A stretch of DNA of 64,000 nucleotides. It comes from Nocardioides sp. Root140 (GTDB lineage: Bacteria; Actinomycetota; Actinomycetes; Propionibacteriales; Nocardioidaceae). The DNA lies in assembly GCF_001426745.1 (NCBI RefSeq), contig NZ_LMFI01000001.1:410000-473999 (forward strand). The letters are read 5' to 3'. Position numbers and translations under genes: made by a program. The notes under the pieces were generated by a model. That model saw nothing but the letters and a program-made list of their open reading frames with translations. It had not been told where the DNA came from and ran no database searches. Of the stretch, positions 1 to 7,942 are shown piece after piece. How positions within the stretch are numbered: the first letter of the stretch is position 1; each line of letters opens with the position of its first letter.

Positions 1-30
1 GCGAAGAAGGCTCCCGCCAAGAAGGCCTGA
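1..30 (+). CDS. C-terminal end of an HU-like DNA-binding protein (partial)
   Basis: Only the last nine codons are present, reading AKKAPAKKA followed by TGA. A Lys/Ala/Pro-rich tail is typical of the actinobacterial HU/HupB nucleoid protein, which binds DNA through an N-terminal HU domain lying outside this window. The identification rests on tail composition alone; another protein with a basic tail, such as a histone-like or ribosomal protein, would look the same. Confidence 0.45.
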   Translation, partial: AKKAPAKKA

Positions 31-49
31 TCCGCCGACTGCTCGATCC

Positions 50-81
50 GGCGCCGTCTCCCGCCAACGGGAGGCGGCGCC
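50..81. terminator. Bidirectional terminator-type hairpin between convergent genes
   Basis: GGCGCCGTCTCCCG (50-63) pairs with CGGGAGGCGGCGCC (68-81), giving a 14-bp stem with one G-U pair and a CCAA loop. It sits between the stop of the upstream + strand gene and the stop of cofC on the - strand. There is no long T run, which is common for terminators in this GC range. Confidence 0.7.
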
Positions 82-89
82 GCCGTCGT

Positions 90-710
90 TCAGAGGGTGG
101 CGTTGGTGTGGTCCCCGACGCCGAGCACCATGGCCCGGCCCAGGTCGCCCGCCTCGTCGACGTCCTGTCGCAGGCTCGACAGTTCGCCGTCGATGGGCAG
201 GGCGTCGGCCTCGCGGTGGCGTCGCGCGGACTCCCCGCCGAAGTCCGGGTCGAAGTGGCCGAGCGAGCGGGCGGCGTACATCGTGGTGCCTGTGCCGAGG
301 GCGTCGGTCACGAACGCGGGACCGTCGGCCGGCACCTGCGCCAGCGCCTCGTCGAGGTCGTCCGGCCGCAGTGCGGGCAGGTCGCCGCACAGCGCCGCAA
401 GGCCGTACGCCGGCCAGCGCCGCGCGCACTCGTGGGCGGCCTGCACGAGTGTGCCGTTGAGGTCGCCGTGCACCCCGTCGGGCAGGACGGAGCAGCCCTC
501 GGCGACGGCGAGTGCGGCGAACCGGTGGTCATCGGTGACCACCATGACCTCGGCGACCCGAGACGCCCGGCGCGCGGCCGAGATCGTGTCGCGCGCGAAC
601 GCAGTGGCCAGCGAGATCCGTTGCGGATCGGGCATCGTGGACAGGCGCGACTTGCCGATCGACGGTGGCTTGACCGGCACGAGGACGACGAACGAGGGCT
701 GACTGGACAT
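90..710 (-). CDS. cofC: 2-phospho-L-lactate (phosphoenolpyruvate) guanylyltransferase CofC/FbiD
   Basis: This 206-residue protein belongs to the CofC/FbiD family. The enzyme joins GTP to 2-phospho-L-lactate or phosphoenolpyruvate, making the activated precursor of the deazaflavin cofactor F420 in the cytoplasm. The N-terminal VPVKPPSIGKSRLS stretch (about residues 11-24) is the nucleotide-binding signature, and VVTDDHRFA and ALCGDLPALR carry further family positions. The ATG at 710 was chosen because a GGGAGA ribosome site lies just upstream; the open frame continues further upstream but without family sequence. It is a single gene, convergent with the HU-like gene and divergent from plsC. 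F420 use is expected in actinomycetes. Confidence 0.88.
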   Translation of the reverse strand: MSSQPSFVVLVPVKPPSIGKSRLSTMPDPQRISLATAFARDTISAARRASRVAEVMVVTDDHRFAALAVAEGCSVLPDGVHGDLNGTLVQAAHECARRWPAYGLAALCGDLPALRPDDLDEALAQVPADGPAFVTDALGTGTTMYAARSLGHFDPDFGGESARRHREADALPIDGELSSLRQDVDEAGDLGRAMVLGVGDHTNATL

Positions 711-773
711 CGCGAAGATTCTCCCACCCTTCTCTCGACCGCGTGCCCGAGGGCAGTCGCGGCCGGCACCGAG

Positions 774-779
774 TAGCCT
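774..779 (+). promoter_or_regulatory. Probable -10 box (TAGCCT) for plsC-gpsA
   Basis: TAGCCT fits the actinobacterial TANNNT -10 consensus and lies in the divergent gap between cofC and plsC, about 58 nt before the plsC TTG. No clear -35 was recognised. Confidence 0.45.
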
Positions 780-837
780 GCTGGCACGTTGCAGCGCGAT
801 CACGGCAAGGTCGCGTGCGAAGGATGAAAGAGGCGCC

Positions 838-1620
838 TTGACCGTTCGTGATCTCGACCAACCCCGTGGATGGGCCTTCGGCCTTGCAGTGGCCGTGATG
901 AAGCCGACCCTGCTCGCAGTGTCGAAGCGGGTCTGGATCGACGGAGAGAAGATCCCGGCCAGCGGCGGCTGCGTCGTGGTGCTCAACCACGTCTCCCACA
1001 TCGACCCGATGATGGCCGGCCACTTCCTCTACGACCACGGCCGGATGGCCCGCTATCTCGCGAAGGCCGGACTCTTCTCCAACAAGTTCCTCCGCACCTT
1101 CCTCAACTCGGCCGGGCAGATCCCGGTGGCTCGCCAGACCGCGGACGCCGTCGGTGCCTACACCGCCGCCGTGCAGGCAGTGCGTGAGGGGCAGTGCGTC
1201 GTCGTCTACCCCGAAGGCACCATCACCCGTGACCCCGGTCTCTGGCCGATGACAGGCAAGTCCGGTGCCGCCCGCATCGCCCTCGAGACCAGGTGCCCCG
1301 TGATCCCCGTGGCGCACTGGGGAGTCCAGGACGTCCTCGCGCCCTACGGTCACCGGGTGCACGTGATCCCGCGCAGGACCGTCACGGTCAAGGCCGGTGA
1401 CCCCGTCGACCTCGACGACCTCCTCGCGCTGCCGGAGAAGGAGCGCCTCTCCCTCCAGTCGGTGCAGACCGCCACCGACCGGGTGATGGCCGCGATCACC
1501 GGGCTGCTCGAAGACATCCGTGGCGAGACGGCCCCGGCCGAACGCTTCGATCCGCGCAAGGCCGGTGTGAGCATGACCGGCAACCCCCACAAGCAGCAGA
1601 AGAAGGGCAAGGACAACTGA
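838..1620 (+). CDS. plsC: 1-acyl-sn-glycerol-3-phosphate acyltransferase (PlsC family)
   Basis: A 260-residue acyltransferase that adds a second acyl chain to lysophosphatidate on the inner membrane face, yielding phosphatidic acid. The HX4D catalytic motif is visible at residues 51-56 (HVSHID), and the substrate-binding PEGT at 125-128. A hydrophobic stretch precedes the catalytic domain. The start is TTG at 838, preceded by AAAGAGG; an in-frame ATG at 898 would remove 20 residues. The stop overlaps the gpsA start by one base (TGATG), so the two glycerophospholipid genes are probably translationally coupled. Confidence 0.9.
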   Translation: MTVRDLDQPRGWAFGLAVAVMKPTLLAVSKRVWIDGEKIPASGGCVVVLNHVSHIDPMMAGHFLYDHGRMARYLAKAGLFSNKFLRTFLNSAGQIPVARQTADAVGAYTAAVQAVREGQCVVVYPEGTITRDPGLWPMTGKSGAARIALETRCPVIPVAHWGVQDVLAPYGHRVHVIPRRTVTVKAGDPVDLDDLLALPEKERLSLQSVQTATDRVMAAITGLLEDIRGETAPAERFDPRKAGVSMTGNPHKQQKKGKDN

Positions 1621-2621
1621 TGAGCAAGGTGGCAGTCTTCAGTGCCGGTTCGTGGGGGACTGCGTTCTCGATGATCCTCGCCGACGCCGGCAGCGACGTG
1701 ACCATGTGGGCCCGTCGCGACGAGGTGTGCGCGAACATCAACGACAAGCACGAGAACACCGACTACATGGCCGGCATCGAGCTGCCGCACACGATAAAGG
1801 CCACCACCGACCCCGAGAAGGCGCTCGCCGGGGCCGAGGTCGTCGTACTCACCGTGCCGTCGCAGACCCTCCGGGCGAACCTCACCGAGTGGGCGCCGTA
1901 CATCCCGAAGAACGCGGTGATGGTCTCGCTGATGAAGGGCGTCGAGCTCGGCACCGTGAAGCGGATGAGCGAGGTGATCGCCGAGGTGACCGACGCCGGC
2001 CCCGAGCGCATCGCCGTGGTCAGCGGCCCGAACCTTGCCCGCGAGATCGCCCGCCGTGAGCCCGCCGCCTCCGTCGTGGCTTGCGAGGACCACGACGTGG
2101 CCCAGCGCATCCAGGCACTGGTGCACTCGAAGGCGTTCCGTCCCTACACCTCGGTCGACGTGGTCGGCTGCGAGCTGGGTGGCGCCTACAAGAACGTCGT
2201 CGGCCTCGGGGTCGGCATGGCGGTCGGGCTGGGCTTCGGCGACAACACCACCGCGTCGGTGATCACGCGTGGGCTGGCCGAGACGGCCCGCCTGGGCATC
2301 AAGCTCGGCGCGAACCCGATGACGATGATGGGGCTGGCCGGGCTCGGCGACCTCGTCGCCACCTGTTCCTCACCGCTGTCCCGCAACCGCACGTTCGGCG
2401 AGAAGCTCGGACAGGGGATGACCGCGGAGGAGATCTACGCGACGACCAACCAGGTCGCCGAGGGCGCCAAGTCGTGTGCCTCGATCCTCGACCTGGCCCG
2501 TCGCAACGGCGTCGACGCACCGCTCGCCGAGGCGGTCACCGAGGTCGTGGCGGGCCGCCTCACGGTCTCCGGCATGATGGACGGCTTCATCGCCCGCGAC
2601 CCCAAGCCCGAGCACGACTGA
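1620..2621 (+). CDS. gpsA: Glycerol-3-phosphate dehydrogenase [NAD(P)+]
   Basis: This 333-residue cytoplasmic enzyme reduces dihydroxyacetone phosphate to sn-glycerol-3-phosphate, the backbone acylated by PlsC-type enzymes. The N-terminal Rossmann motif reads VFSAGSWGTAF; the first Gly of the usual GxGSWGTA is replaced by Ser. The catalytic Lys region GGAYKNVVG and the substrate-binding NTTASVITRG are present. Length is normal for the family. It overlaps plsC by one base, so both steps of phosphatidate synthesis are made from one message. Confidence 0.95.
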   Translation: MSKVAVFSAGSWGTAFSMILADAGSDVTMWARRDEVCANINDKHENTDYMAGIELPHTIKATTDPEKALAGAEVVVLTVPSQTLRANLTEWAPYIPKNAVMVSLMKGVELGTVKRMSEVIAEVTDAGPERIAVVSGPNLAREIARREPAASVVACEDHDVAQRIQALVHSKAFRPYTSVDVVGCELGGAYKNVVGLGVGMAVGLGFGDNTTASVITRGLAETARLGIKLGANPMTMMGLAGLGDLVATCSSPLSRNRTFGEKLGQGMTAEEIYATTNQVAEGAKSCASILDLARRNGVDAPLAEAVTEVVAGRLTVSGMMDGFIARDPKPEHD

Positions 2622-2633
2622 GTGCGACAGGCA

Positions 2634-2660
2634 GGTCAGACCGGGGGACGAGGTCTGGCC
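2634..2660. terminator. Short inverted repeat between convergent gpsA and metC-like gene
   Basis: GGTCAGACC (2634-2642) pairs with GGTCTGGCC (2652-2660) with one G-U type mismatch and a nine-base loop. It lies between two converging stop codons, so it probably terminates both. There is no T run. Confidence 0.45.
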
Positions 2661-2687
2661 AGTGCGGTACCGGTTGACGCAGCAGCG

Positions 2688-3755
2688 TCACACCAGGTCG
2701 TCGAGCGACGTGCGCAGGTCGTCCCAAAGGTCCTCGACGTCCTCGATGCCGACTGACATCCGCACGAGCCCGTCGGGGATGGTGGAGGCCTCGCTGGCCC
2801 AGCGACGCCGGCGCTCGAAGGTCGACTCGACGCCGCCGAGGCTGGTGGCGTGGATCCACAGCGACGTCTTGCGGGTCAGCAGGTCGGCGGCCATCGCGCC
2901 CTGCGCCAACACGATCGAGACGATGCCGCCGAACCCCGGGTAGCGGACCTCGCCGATCGCCGGGTGCTCCTCGAGTCGACGTACCAGCTCCTTCGCGTTG
3001 GACTCCGCGCGCTCGACGCGGAGGTGAAGGGTGCGCAGGCCGCGCAGCGCCAGGTAGGCCTCGAGCGTGCCGGGCACGGCGCCGATCAGGTCGCGTCGCT
3101 TCTTGAGTACGTCGAACAGCTCGGCGTCGCGCGTGACGATCGCGCCCATCAACGCGTCGCTGTGCCCGGCGATGTATTTCGTGGCCGAGTGGACCACGAT
3201 GTCGACGTCCATCTCGAGGGGCCGCTGCAGCAGGGGAGTGGCGAAGGTGTTGTCGACCACGACGTAGGCGCCGGCCTCGTGGGCAGCGGCGCGGATCGCG
3301 GGGATGTCGGCCACCTCGAGCGCCGGGTTCGTCGGCGACTCGAGCCACACCAGTGAGGCGTCCTCACAGGCGGCGACCACCTCGGCGGTGTTCGTGATGT
3401 CGACGAGGCGCGCGCTCACACGTCCGCGGGACTCCAGGTCGGCGAGCTGCATGATCGTGCCCGTGTAGGAGTGACGCGGGGCCACGACGGTCTGCCCCTG
3501 GCCGACCAGGTCGAAGATCGTGGACACCGCGGCCAGGCCCGACGCGAACGACAGACAGCGTCCGCCTTCGAGGTCACCGAGGGCATCCTCGAACGCCGTC
3601 CAGGTCGGGTTGCCGTAGCGGCCGTACTCGAGGTTGCCGCCGGCGACGTACGTCGACGCCATGGTGATCGGGACGTTCAGTGGAGCATCCGGCTCGGCCT
3701 TCGGGCGACCGGAGGTGACGGCAACGGTGGCGGGGCGCAACGGCTTCTCAGGCAT
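2688..3755 (-). CDS. Trans-sulfuration PLP enzyme (cystathionine gamma-lyase/synthase family)
   Basis: A 355-residue member of the Cys/Met metabolism PLP family. The PLP lysine lies in HSATKYIAGHSD, preceded by VVVDNTFATPLLQRP; SYVGTIM-like residues (HSYTGTIM) and the C-terminal RMSVGIEDVEDLWDDL are also typical. The family cleaves or forms cystathionine or handles O-acyl-homoserine; the exact reaction cannot be told from sequence, although lyase annotation is the usual one in actinomycetes. The ATG at 3755 lies exactly 7 nt after a TAATGT box, so the mRNA is probably leaderless. It is divergent from the phosphoribosyltransferase gene, with which it shares a very short promoter gap. Confidence 0.85.
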   Translation of the reverse strand: MPEKPLRPATVAVTSGRPKAEPDAPLNVPITMASTYVAGGNLEYGRYGNPTWTAFEDALGDLEGGRCLSFASGLAAVSTIFDLVGQGQTVVAPRHSYTGTIMQLADLESRGRVSARLVDITNTAEVVAACEDASLVWLESPTNPALEVADIPAIRAAAHEAGAYVVVDNTFATPLLQRPLEMDVDIVVHSATKYIAGHSDALMGAIVTRDAELFDVLKKRRDLIGAVPGTLEAYLALRGLRTLHLRVERAESNAKELVRRLEEHPAIGEVRYPGFGGIVSIVLAQGAMAADLLTRKTSLWIHATSLGGVESTFERRRRWASEASTIPDGLVRMSVGIEDVEDLWDDLRTSLDDLV

Positions 3756-3762
3756 GGGCACC

Positions 3763-3768
3763 ACATTA
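3763..3768 (-). promoter_or_regulatory. -10 box TAATGT of a leaderless metC-like transcript
   Basis: On the - strand TAATGT is followed by 7 nt and then the ATG at 3755. The same TANNNT-7 nt-start arrangement recurs at several other genes here, which supports it. Confidence 0.55.
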
Positions 3769-3800
3769 GGAGGTCTCGGCCGTGCGACATGATGGGGCCC

Positions 3801-4340
3801 GTGACTGACGAGACGAACGACACCACCCTCGCCCGCGACATCGATGCCTGCTGCCGACTGAGCGGGGAGTTCACCCTCCGCTCCGGCCAGGTGTCCCACG
3901 AGTACTTCGACAAGTACCTCTTCGAATCGGACCCGGTCCTGCTGGGCCGGGTCGCCGACCAGATGGTCGACCTGGTGCCCGAGGGCACCGAACTGCTCGG
4001 CGGCCTCGAGCTCGGCGGCATCCCGATCGTCACCGCGCTGAGCATGCGGATGAACCTGCCCGCGCTGTTCGTGCGCAAGAAGGCCAAGGAGTACGGCACC
4101 TGCAAGCTCGCAGAGGGGCCGGACGTCGAGGGCCGTCGGATCACCATCATCGAGGACGTGATCACCACTGGTGGCGCCGTACGCGATGCCACGAACGCAC
4201 TCCGTGCGGCCGGTGCCGTCGTCGAGGTGGTGGTGTGTGCGATCGACCGCAGCCCCGAGGGCGTCAACCCGCTGGACGACGTGCAACTCGAGGTGCGACC
4301 CGTCCTCACCAAGGCGGAACTCGACGCCGTACAGCGCTAG
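3801..4340 (+). CDS. Orotate phosphoribosyltransferase-like protein
   Basis: About 179 residues of the type I phosphoribosyltransferase fold. The PRPP-binding signature is IIEDVITTGGAVRDA, and FVRKKAKEYGT is the flexible-loop region typical of PyrE. PyrE transfers ribose phosphate to orotate in UMP synthesis. Whether this is the main PyrE or a paralog cannot be settled here; it is not in a pyr operon. The start is uncertain: GTG 3801 gives TDETND, while ATG 3789 or 3792 would add three or four residues. No strong ribosome site precedes any of them. The stop TAG doubles as the first bases of a possible -10 box for ddl. Confidence 0.8.
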   Translation: MTDETNDTTLARDIDACCRLSGEFTLRSGQVSHEYFDKYLFESDPVLLGRVADQMVDLVPEGTELLGGLELGGIPIVTALSMRMNLPALFVRKKAKEYGTCKLAEGPDVEGRRITIIEDVITTGGAVRDATNALRAAGAVVEVVVCAIDRSPEGVNPLDDVQLEVRPVLTKAELDAVQR

Positions 4341-4343
4341 GGT
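4338..4343 (+). promoter_or_regulatory. Possible -10 box (TAGGGT) for ddl overlapping the upstream stop codon
   Basis: TAGGGT ends 10 nt before the ddl ATG at 4354; its first three bases are the stop codon of the phosphoribosyltransferase gene. This would give a leaderless or near-leaderless ddl transcript, and no ribosome site is visible in the 13-nt gap. Confidence 0.4.
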
Positions 4344-4353
4344 CTGACGCCTT

Positions 4354-5490
4354 ATGACTGATCAGACCAGGAAGCCCCGTGTCGCCGTCGTCTTCGGAGG
4401 CGTCTCCAGCGAGCACTCGATCTCGTGCATCTCGGCCGGCAGCGTGCTGAAGGCGATCGACCGCGAGAAGTACGACGTCGTGCCGATCGGCATCACCACC
4501 ACCGGCACCTGGGTGCTGGAGAACCCCGACGCGAACCCGCTCGCCCTCGGCGAGGCCGGCGAGCTGCCGATGGTCGTGGGGGAGCAGGAGGTTGCGCTGA
4601 GCCCCGGCGAGACCAGCTCACTCGTGATGCGCCCGGGTGCGGCCGGTTCCTCGGAGATCGCGGGGGTGGAGACGCTCGGTGAGGTCGACGTGGTCTTCCC
4701 GGTCATGCACGGGCCGTTCGGCCAGGACGGCACCCTCCAGGGACTGCTCGAGATGGCCGGGGTCCGCTACGTCGGCGCCGGCGTGCTGTCGTCGGCCGTG
4801 GGCACCGACAAGGCGTTCATGAAGCTGCTCTTCGAGGCGCAGGACCTCCCCGTCCTGCCGTACGTCGTGATCACGCCGCGTGACTGGTCGCGTGACGAGG
4901 CCGGCTGCCGCAACCGCATCGAGGAGCTCGGGTTCCCGGTCTTCGTGAAGCCGGCCCGGGCCGGCTCCAGCTTCGGGATCAGCCGGGTCAACTCCGTCGA
5001 CCAGCTCGACGCCGCGCTCGACGAGGCACGCCGCTTCGACCCGAAGGTGATCGTCGAGGCGGCCGCCATCGGAGCCCGCGAGGTCGAGTGCGGCGTACTC
5101 CAGGGGGAGGGCAACGAGGCCCACCTCACCAGCGAGCTCGCCGAGATCAGGGTCGACCCGCACCACCAGTTCTATGACTTCGAGGCGAAGTACCTCCCCG
5201 AGGAGAACACCGCCCTCGACGTACCTGCCAAGCTCGAGCCCGAGCTGGCCGACCGGGTCAAGGCGTACGCCGTCCGCGCGTTCGAGGCCCTCGACGTCGA
5301 GGGGCTGGCCCGGGTCGACTTCTTCGTCTTCGACGACGGCCGGATCGTGCTCAACGAGGTCGAGACGATGCCCGGCTTCACCAGCCTGTCGATGTTCCCG
5401 CGGATGTGGGCGGCCAGCGGCGTCGACTACCCCGAGCTGGTCGACCGGCTGATCCGGTTGGCGTTGGCTCGCGACCTCGGCCTCCGCTGA
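4354..5490 (+). CDS. ddl: D-alanine--D-alanine ligase
   Basis: A 378-residue ATP-grasp ligase that makes the D-Ala-D-Ala dipeptide for peptidoglycan precursors. The N-terminal VVFGGVSSEHSISCISA matches the family signature; VMHGPFGQDGTLQGLLEMAG and the C-terminal NEVETMPGFTSLSMFPRMW, which carries metal- and substrate-binding residues, are intact. Length is normal. It begins 13 nt after the phosphoribosyltransferase stop, probably from its own -10 box. It faces the DUF3515 gene, with a tandem repeat in the gap. Confidence 0.96.
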   Translation: MTDQTRKPRVAVVFGGVSSEHSISCISAGSVLKAIDREKYDVVPIGITTTGTWVLENPDANPLALGEAGELPMVVGEQEVALSPGETSSLVMRPGAAGSSEIAGVETLGEVDVVFPVMHGPFGQDGTLQGLLEMAGVRYVGAGVLSSAVGTDKAFMKLLFEAQDLPVLPYVVITPRDWSRDEAGCRNRIEELGFPVFVKPARAGSSFGISRVNSVDQLDAALDEARRFDPKVIVEAAAIGAREVECGVLQGEGNEAHLTSELAEIRVDPHHQFYDFEAKYLPEENTALDVPAKLEPELADRVKAYAVRAFEALDVEGLARVDFFVFDDGRIVLNEVETMPGFTSLSMFPRMWAASGVDYPELVDRLIRLALARDLGLR

Positions 5491-5498
5491 ACACGCCT

Positions 5499-5622
5499 GA
5501 TACTCCCTGACGTTCCGGCCCCTCAGTCGGGATACTCCCTGACGTTCGGGCCCCAAAGTCGGGATACTCCCTGACGTTCGGGCCCCAAAGTCGGGATACT
5601 CCCTGACGTTCGGGCCCCTCAG
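5499..5622. repeat. Four tandem copies of a 32-bp unit
   Basis: Copies begin at 5499, 5531, 5563 and 5595, so the period is exactly 32 bp. Each starts GATACTCCCTGACGTTC and contains GGCCCC; copies 2 and 3 appear identical, while copies 1 and 4 share CCCCTCAG instead of CCCCAAAG. The GGGA-TAC-TCCC element at unit junctions can form a small hairpin, and most units hold GGGCCC. The array fills the gap between the convergent stops of ddl (5490) and the DUF3515 gene (5619). Confidence 0.95.
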
Positions 5623-6125
5623 ACGCAGGGGTGGCCGTCGCGCTCGAGGTGCTTCTTCACCGCGGTGCCGACGTCGACGGTGACCGCATCGGGCGGCCGC
5701 AGCTCGCCGGGCACCCGGATCTCCACGCGCGGGGTGAACCCGATCGTGGTCAGCACCATGTCGGCGGCGGGGTCGGTGAGCTGGTCGTCGGGAGCGTAGA
5801 ACCCGACGCCGTTGGCCTCCCAGCACGCGGAGAACTTGTTGAACCCCTCGGCCTTGTCGACGCCGCAGGTCACCACGATCGGCGGATCGCCCCACGCCCG
5901 GCCCAGGGCGTCGTCGGGTTCGACGTCGACCGAGGACTCACCGGAGAGCGTGTCGGGCAGCGCGTCGAGGAACGACTCGCACGTGGCGCGGGTCGCGTCG
6001 TCGACGTCGGGTGAGTCGATCTCGACGGCCCCGGAGCAGCCGGACACGAGCAGCAGTGCAGCAGACGCGACAGCGCCCCATGCCCGGGCGGGCACGGGGC
6101 GCCGACGCGAACTGCGTGGTCGCAC
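5619..6125 (-). CDS. DUF3515 family lipoprotein
   Basis: A 168-residue protein with an arginine-rich N-terminus, a hydrophobic signal segment and the lipobox LVSGC near residue 30, so it is predicted to be lipid-anchored outside the membrane. The rest matches the actinobacterial DUF3515 family in pattern, with conserved CESFLDALPDTL, VVTCGVDKAEGF and several cysteines. The molecular role is unknown. The start is GTG at 6125, five bases after the stop of the upstream AsnC-type gene, so the two form a pair next to thiL. Confidence 0.8.
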   Translation of the reverse strand: MRPRSSRRRPVPARAWGAVASAALLLVSGCSGAVEIDSPDVDDATRATCESFLDALPDTLSGESSVDVEPDDALGRAWGDPPIVVTCGVDKAEGFNKFSACWEANGVGFYAPDDQLTDPAADMVLTTIGFTPRVEIRVPGELRPPDAVTVDVGTAVKKHLERDGHPCV

Positions 6126-6130
6126 CTGGA

Positions 6131-6367
6131 TCAGATGTGGACGACCGGGCAGGTCAGCGTGCGGGTGATGCCCTCGAGGTTCTGCACCTTGGAGACGACC
6201 AGCTTGCCGAGTTCGTCGACGTTGCGGGCCTCGGCGCGCACGATCACGTCGTAGGGACCCGTGACGTCTTCGGCCAGGGTGACGCCCTTGATCTGGGCAA
6301 TGGACGTGGCAACCTCAGCGGCCTTGCCGACATCGGTCTGGATCAGGATGTAGGCCTGGACGACCAT
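6131..6367 (-). CDS. Stand-alone Lrp/AsnC-type ligand-binding (RAM) domain protein
   Basis: This 78-residue protein is only the C-terminal ligand-binding half of an Lrp/AsnC regulator, with no helix-turn-helix. VVQAYILIQTDVGKA and GPYDVIVRAEARNVDEL show the alternating beta-alpha-beta pattern. Such single-domain proteins form oligomers that bind amino acids; their targets are mostly unknown. The ATG at 6367 was chosen because GAGGAG lies seven bases upstream, while the open frame upstream has no family sequence. It is divergent from thiL and directly precedes the DUF3515 gene. Confidence 0.85.
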   Translation of the reverse strand: MVVQAYILIQTDVGKAAEVATSIAQIKGVTLAEDVTGPYDVIVRAEARNVDELGKLVVSKVQNLEGITRTLTCPVVHI

Positions 6368-6459
6368 GGGAGCTCCTCGGTCTGTTGTGGACATTGCCAC
6401 GTCAACCTACCGCCTCGGGCCCGCGTGTCGGTAGGTGGTGGCGATTCTTGCCTGATGGG

Positions 6460-7440
6460 ATGAGGCACATGCCCGCAACGCCGTTCTCCCCTGATGCCAC
6501 ACTCGCCGACGTCGGCGAGTTCGGACTGATCTCCGCCCTCAGCGGAATCTTCGAGCAGGGCGAGCACGTGCTGATCGGCCCGGGTGACGATGCGGCTGTC
6601 CTGCGGGTGCGCAGCGGCCACGTGGTGGTGTCCACCGACATGATGGTCGAGGGGCGACACTTCCGTCGGGACTGGGCCGGTGCGGCCGACGTCGGCGCCC
6701 GCGCCGCGGCGCAGAACCTCTCCGACATCAACGCCATGGGCGGCACCGCGACCTCGTTGACGATCGGCCTCGCGGCACCCGCAGACCTGCCCGCCCAGTG
6801 GGCGCTCGACTTCGCACACGGGTTCGCCGACGAGTGCGCCAAGGTCGGCGCCAGCGTCGTCGGCGGCGACGTGACGCGCTCGGAGGTTCTGGTCATCTCG
6901 GTCACCGTGATCGGTGCCTGCACGGTCGCCCCCGTCGTACGCTCCGGCGCGGAGGCGGGCGACGTGGTGGCACTGTGCGGCCGCCAGGGCTGGGCCGCCG
7001 GAGGGCTCGCCGTCCTCGGTCGCGGCTTCCGGTCCCCGCGCGTCCTGGTCGAGGCCTACCGCCGCCCCGCGCCGCCGTACGCCGCCGGGCAGGTGGCCGC
7101 CGATGCCGGCGCGACGTCGATGATCGACGTCTCCGACGGACTCCTCGCCGACGCGGCCCACGTCGCCGAGGCCTCAGGGGTGGCCATCGACATCCGCACG
7201 GCGTCGTTCGAGATCGCGGAGCCCCTGCATGCCGTCGGCGCGGCCCTCGGTGCCGACCCGATCCAGTTCATCCTGGGCGGCGGCGACGACCACCCACTGC
7301 TGGCCACGTTCGCCAGCGCCGACGTCGTACCCGAGGGCTGGCAGGTGATCGGCACGGTCTCGGAGCCCGGTGAGGACGGTCCGGTGGTCACGGTCGACGG
7401 TGCGCCGTACGACGGCCCGACCGGCTGGACGCACTTCTGA
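6460..7440 (+). CDS. thiL: Thiamine-monophosphate kinase
   Basis: About 326 residues. ThiL phosphorylates thiamine monophosphate to thiamine pyrophosphate, the active cofactor. The ATP/Mg-binding motifs GPGDDAAVL, STDMMVEGRHF and NLSDINAMGG are present, as is IDVSDGLLADAAH. The late motif reads GGGDDHPLLATF where GGGEDY is common; the Asp substitution seems conservative. The start could be ATG 6460 or ATG 6469; GAGG lies too close to the second for an ideal ribosome site. It is a single gene divergent from the AsnC-type gene. Confidence 0.92.
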   Translation: MRHMPATPFSPDATLADVGEFGLISALSGIFEQGEHVLIGPGDDAAVLRVRSGHVVVSTDMMVEGRHFRRDWAGAADVGARAAAQNLSDINAMGGTATSLTIGLAAPADLPAQWALDFAHGFADECAKVGASVVGGDVTRSEVLVISVTVIGACTVAPVVRSGAEAGDVVALCGRQGWAAGGLAVLGRGFRSPRVLVEAYRRPAPPYAAGQVAADAGATSMIDVSDGLLADAAHVAEASGVAIDIRTASFEIAEPLHAVGAALGADPIQFILGGGDDHPLLATFASADVVPEGWQVIGTVSEPGEDGPVVTVDGAPYDGPTGWTHF

Positions 7441-7469
7441 GTCCTGCCAGGCGACTTCCGCGCCCCTGT

Positions 7470-7507
7470 TGACACTTTGCCCCCTGCTGGTGGGGTGCGA
7501 AGTGTCA
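7470..7507. terminator. Hairpin downstream of thiL
   Basis: TGACACTTTGCCCC (7470-7483) pairs imperfectly with the region ending GCGAAGTGTCA (7497-7507). The outer eight pairs TGACACTT/AAGTGTCA are perfect. It lies between convergent thiL and rpmB and probably ends thiL transcription. Confidence 0.5.
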
Positions 7508-7554
7508 TGGACGGAGCGTTGCACGAGGGCGGGGACGCAGAGGGCGGGGGACGC

Positions 7555-7589
7555 AAAAGAGCCCCCGGACCTCACGGTCAGGGGGCTCT
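7555..7589 (-). terminator. Rho-independent terminator of rpmB
   Basis: AGAGCCCCC (7558-7566) and GGGGGCTCT (7581-7589) form a perfect 9-bp stem, extended by GACC/GGTC inside. Read on the - strand it is followed by TTTT (7555-7558), a canonical intrinsic terminator 12 bases after the rpmB stop. Confidence 0.85.
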
Positions 7590-7600
7590 GTGCGTTCAGG

Positions 7601-7786
7601 TCAGCGGGAGACCTTGCCAGCCTTCAGGCAGCCGGTGCAGACGTTCAGTCGCTTCGGCGCACCGTTGACGGTGGCGCGGACGCGCTGAATGTTCGGGTTG
7701 AAGCGACGCTTCGTAATCTTGCGCGACCAGGGCCGGTTGTTACCGAAGCCCGGCTTCTTGGCGCAGATGTCACAGACGGCAGCCAC
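7601..7786 (-). CDS. rpmB: 50S ribosomal protein L28
   Basis: A 61-residue L28 of the zinc-ribbon type, with CDIC near the N-terminus and CTGC near the C-terminus, and the family sequence NNRPWSRKITKRRFNPN between. The start is GTG at 7786, with AGGAG upstream on the - strand. It is a single gene with its own terminator, divergent from the FakA-like gene. A TACTCT box on the - strand (7858-7863) is a plausible -10, leaving a leader of about 65 nt. Confidence 0.95.
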   Translation of the reverse strand: MAAVCDICAKKPGFGNNRPWSRKITKRRFNPNIQRVRATVNGAPKRLNVCTGCLKAGKVSR

Positions 7787-7911
7787 CGTGAACTCCTGGA
7801 AAGTCGATGTTGGAACGAGATGGGCCCGGAGCAGGTCGGCTCCCGGGCAACCGAACAAGAGTATCTGATGGGCACCCGAAGAAGGAAATCGTTCCAGACA
7901 CTAGCCTGTGC

Positions 7912-7917
7912 GCAGCA
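7912..7917 (+). promoter_or_regulatory. Possible -10 box (TAGCCT) for the FakA-like gene
   Basis: TAGCCT lies 25 nt before the ATG at 7943, leaving room for a short leader that holds the ACGGAGGTGA ribosome site. It is in the divergent gap shared with rpmB. Confidence 0.45.
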
Positions 7918-7942
7918 CATGGAGACGACGACGGAGGTGACG

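Noticed and set aside
5499..5622. The 32-bp array as a CRISPR
   Set aside because: The units are directly joined with no unique spacers, and no cas genes are present.
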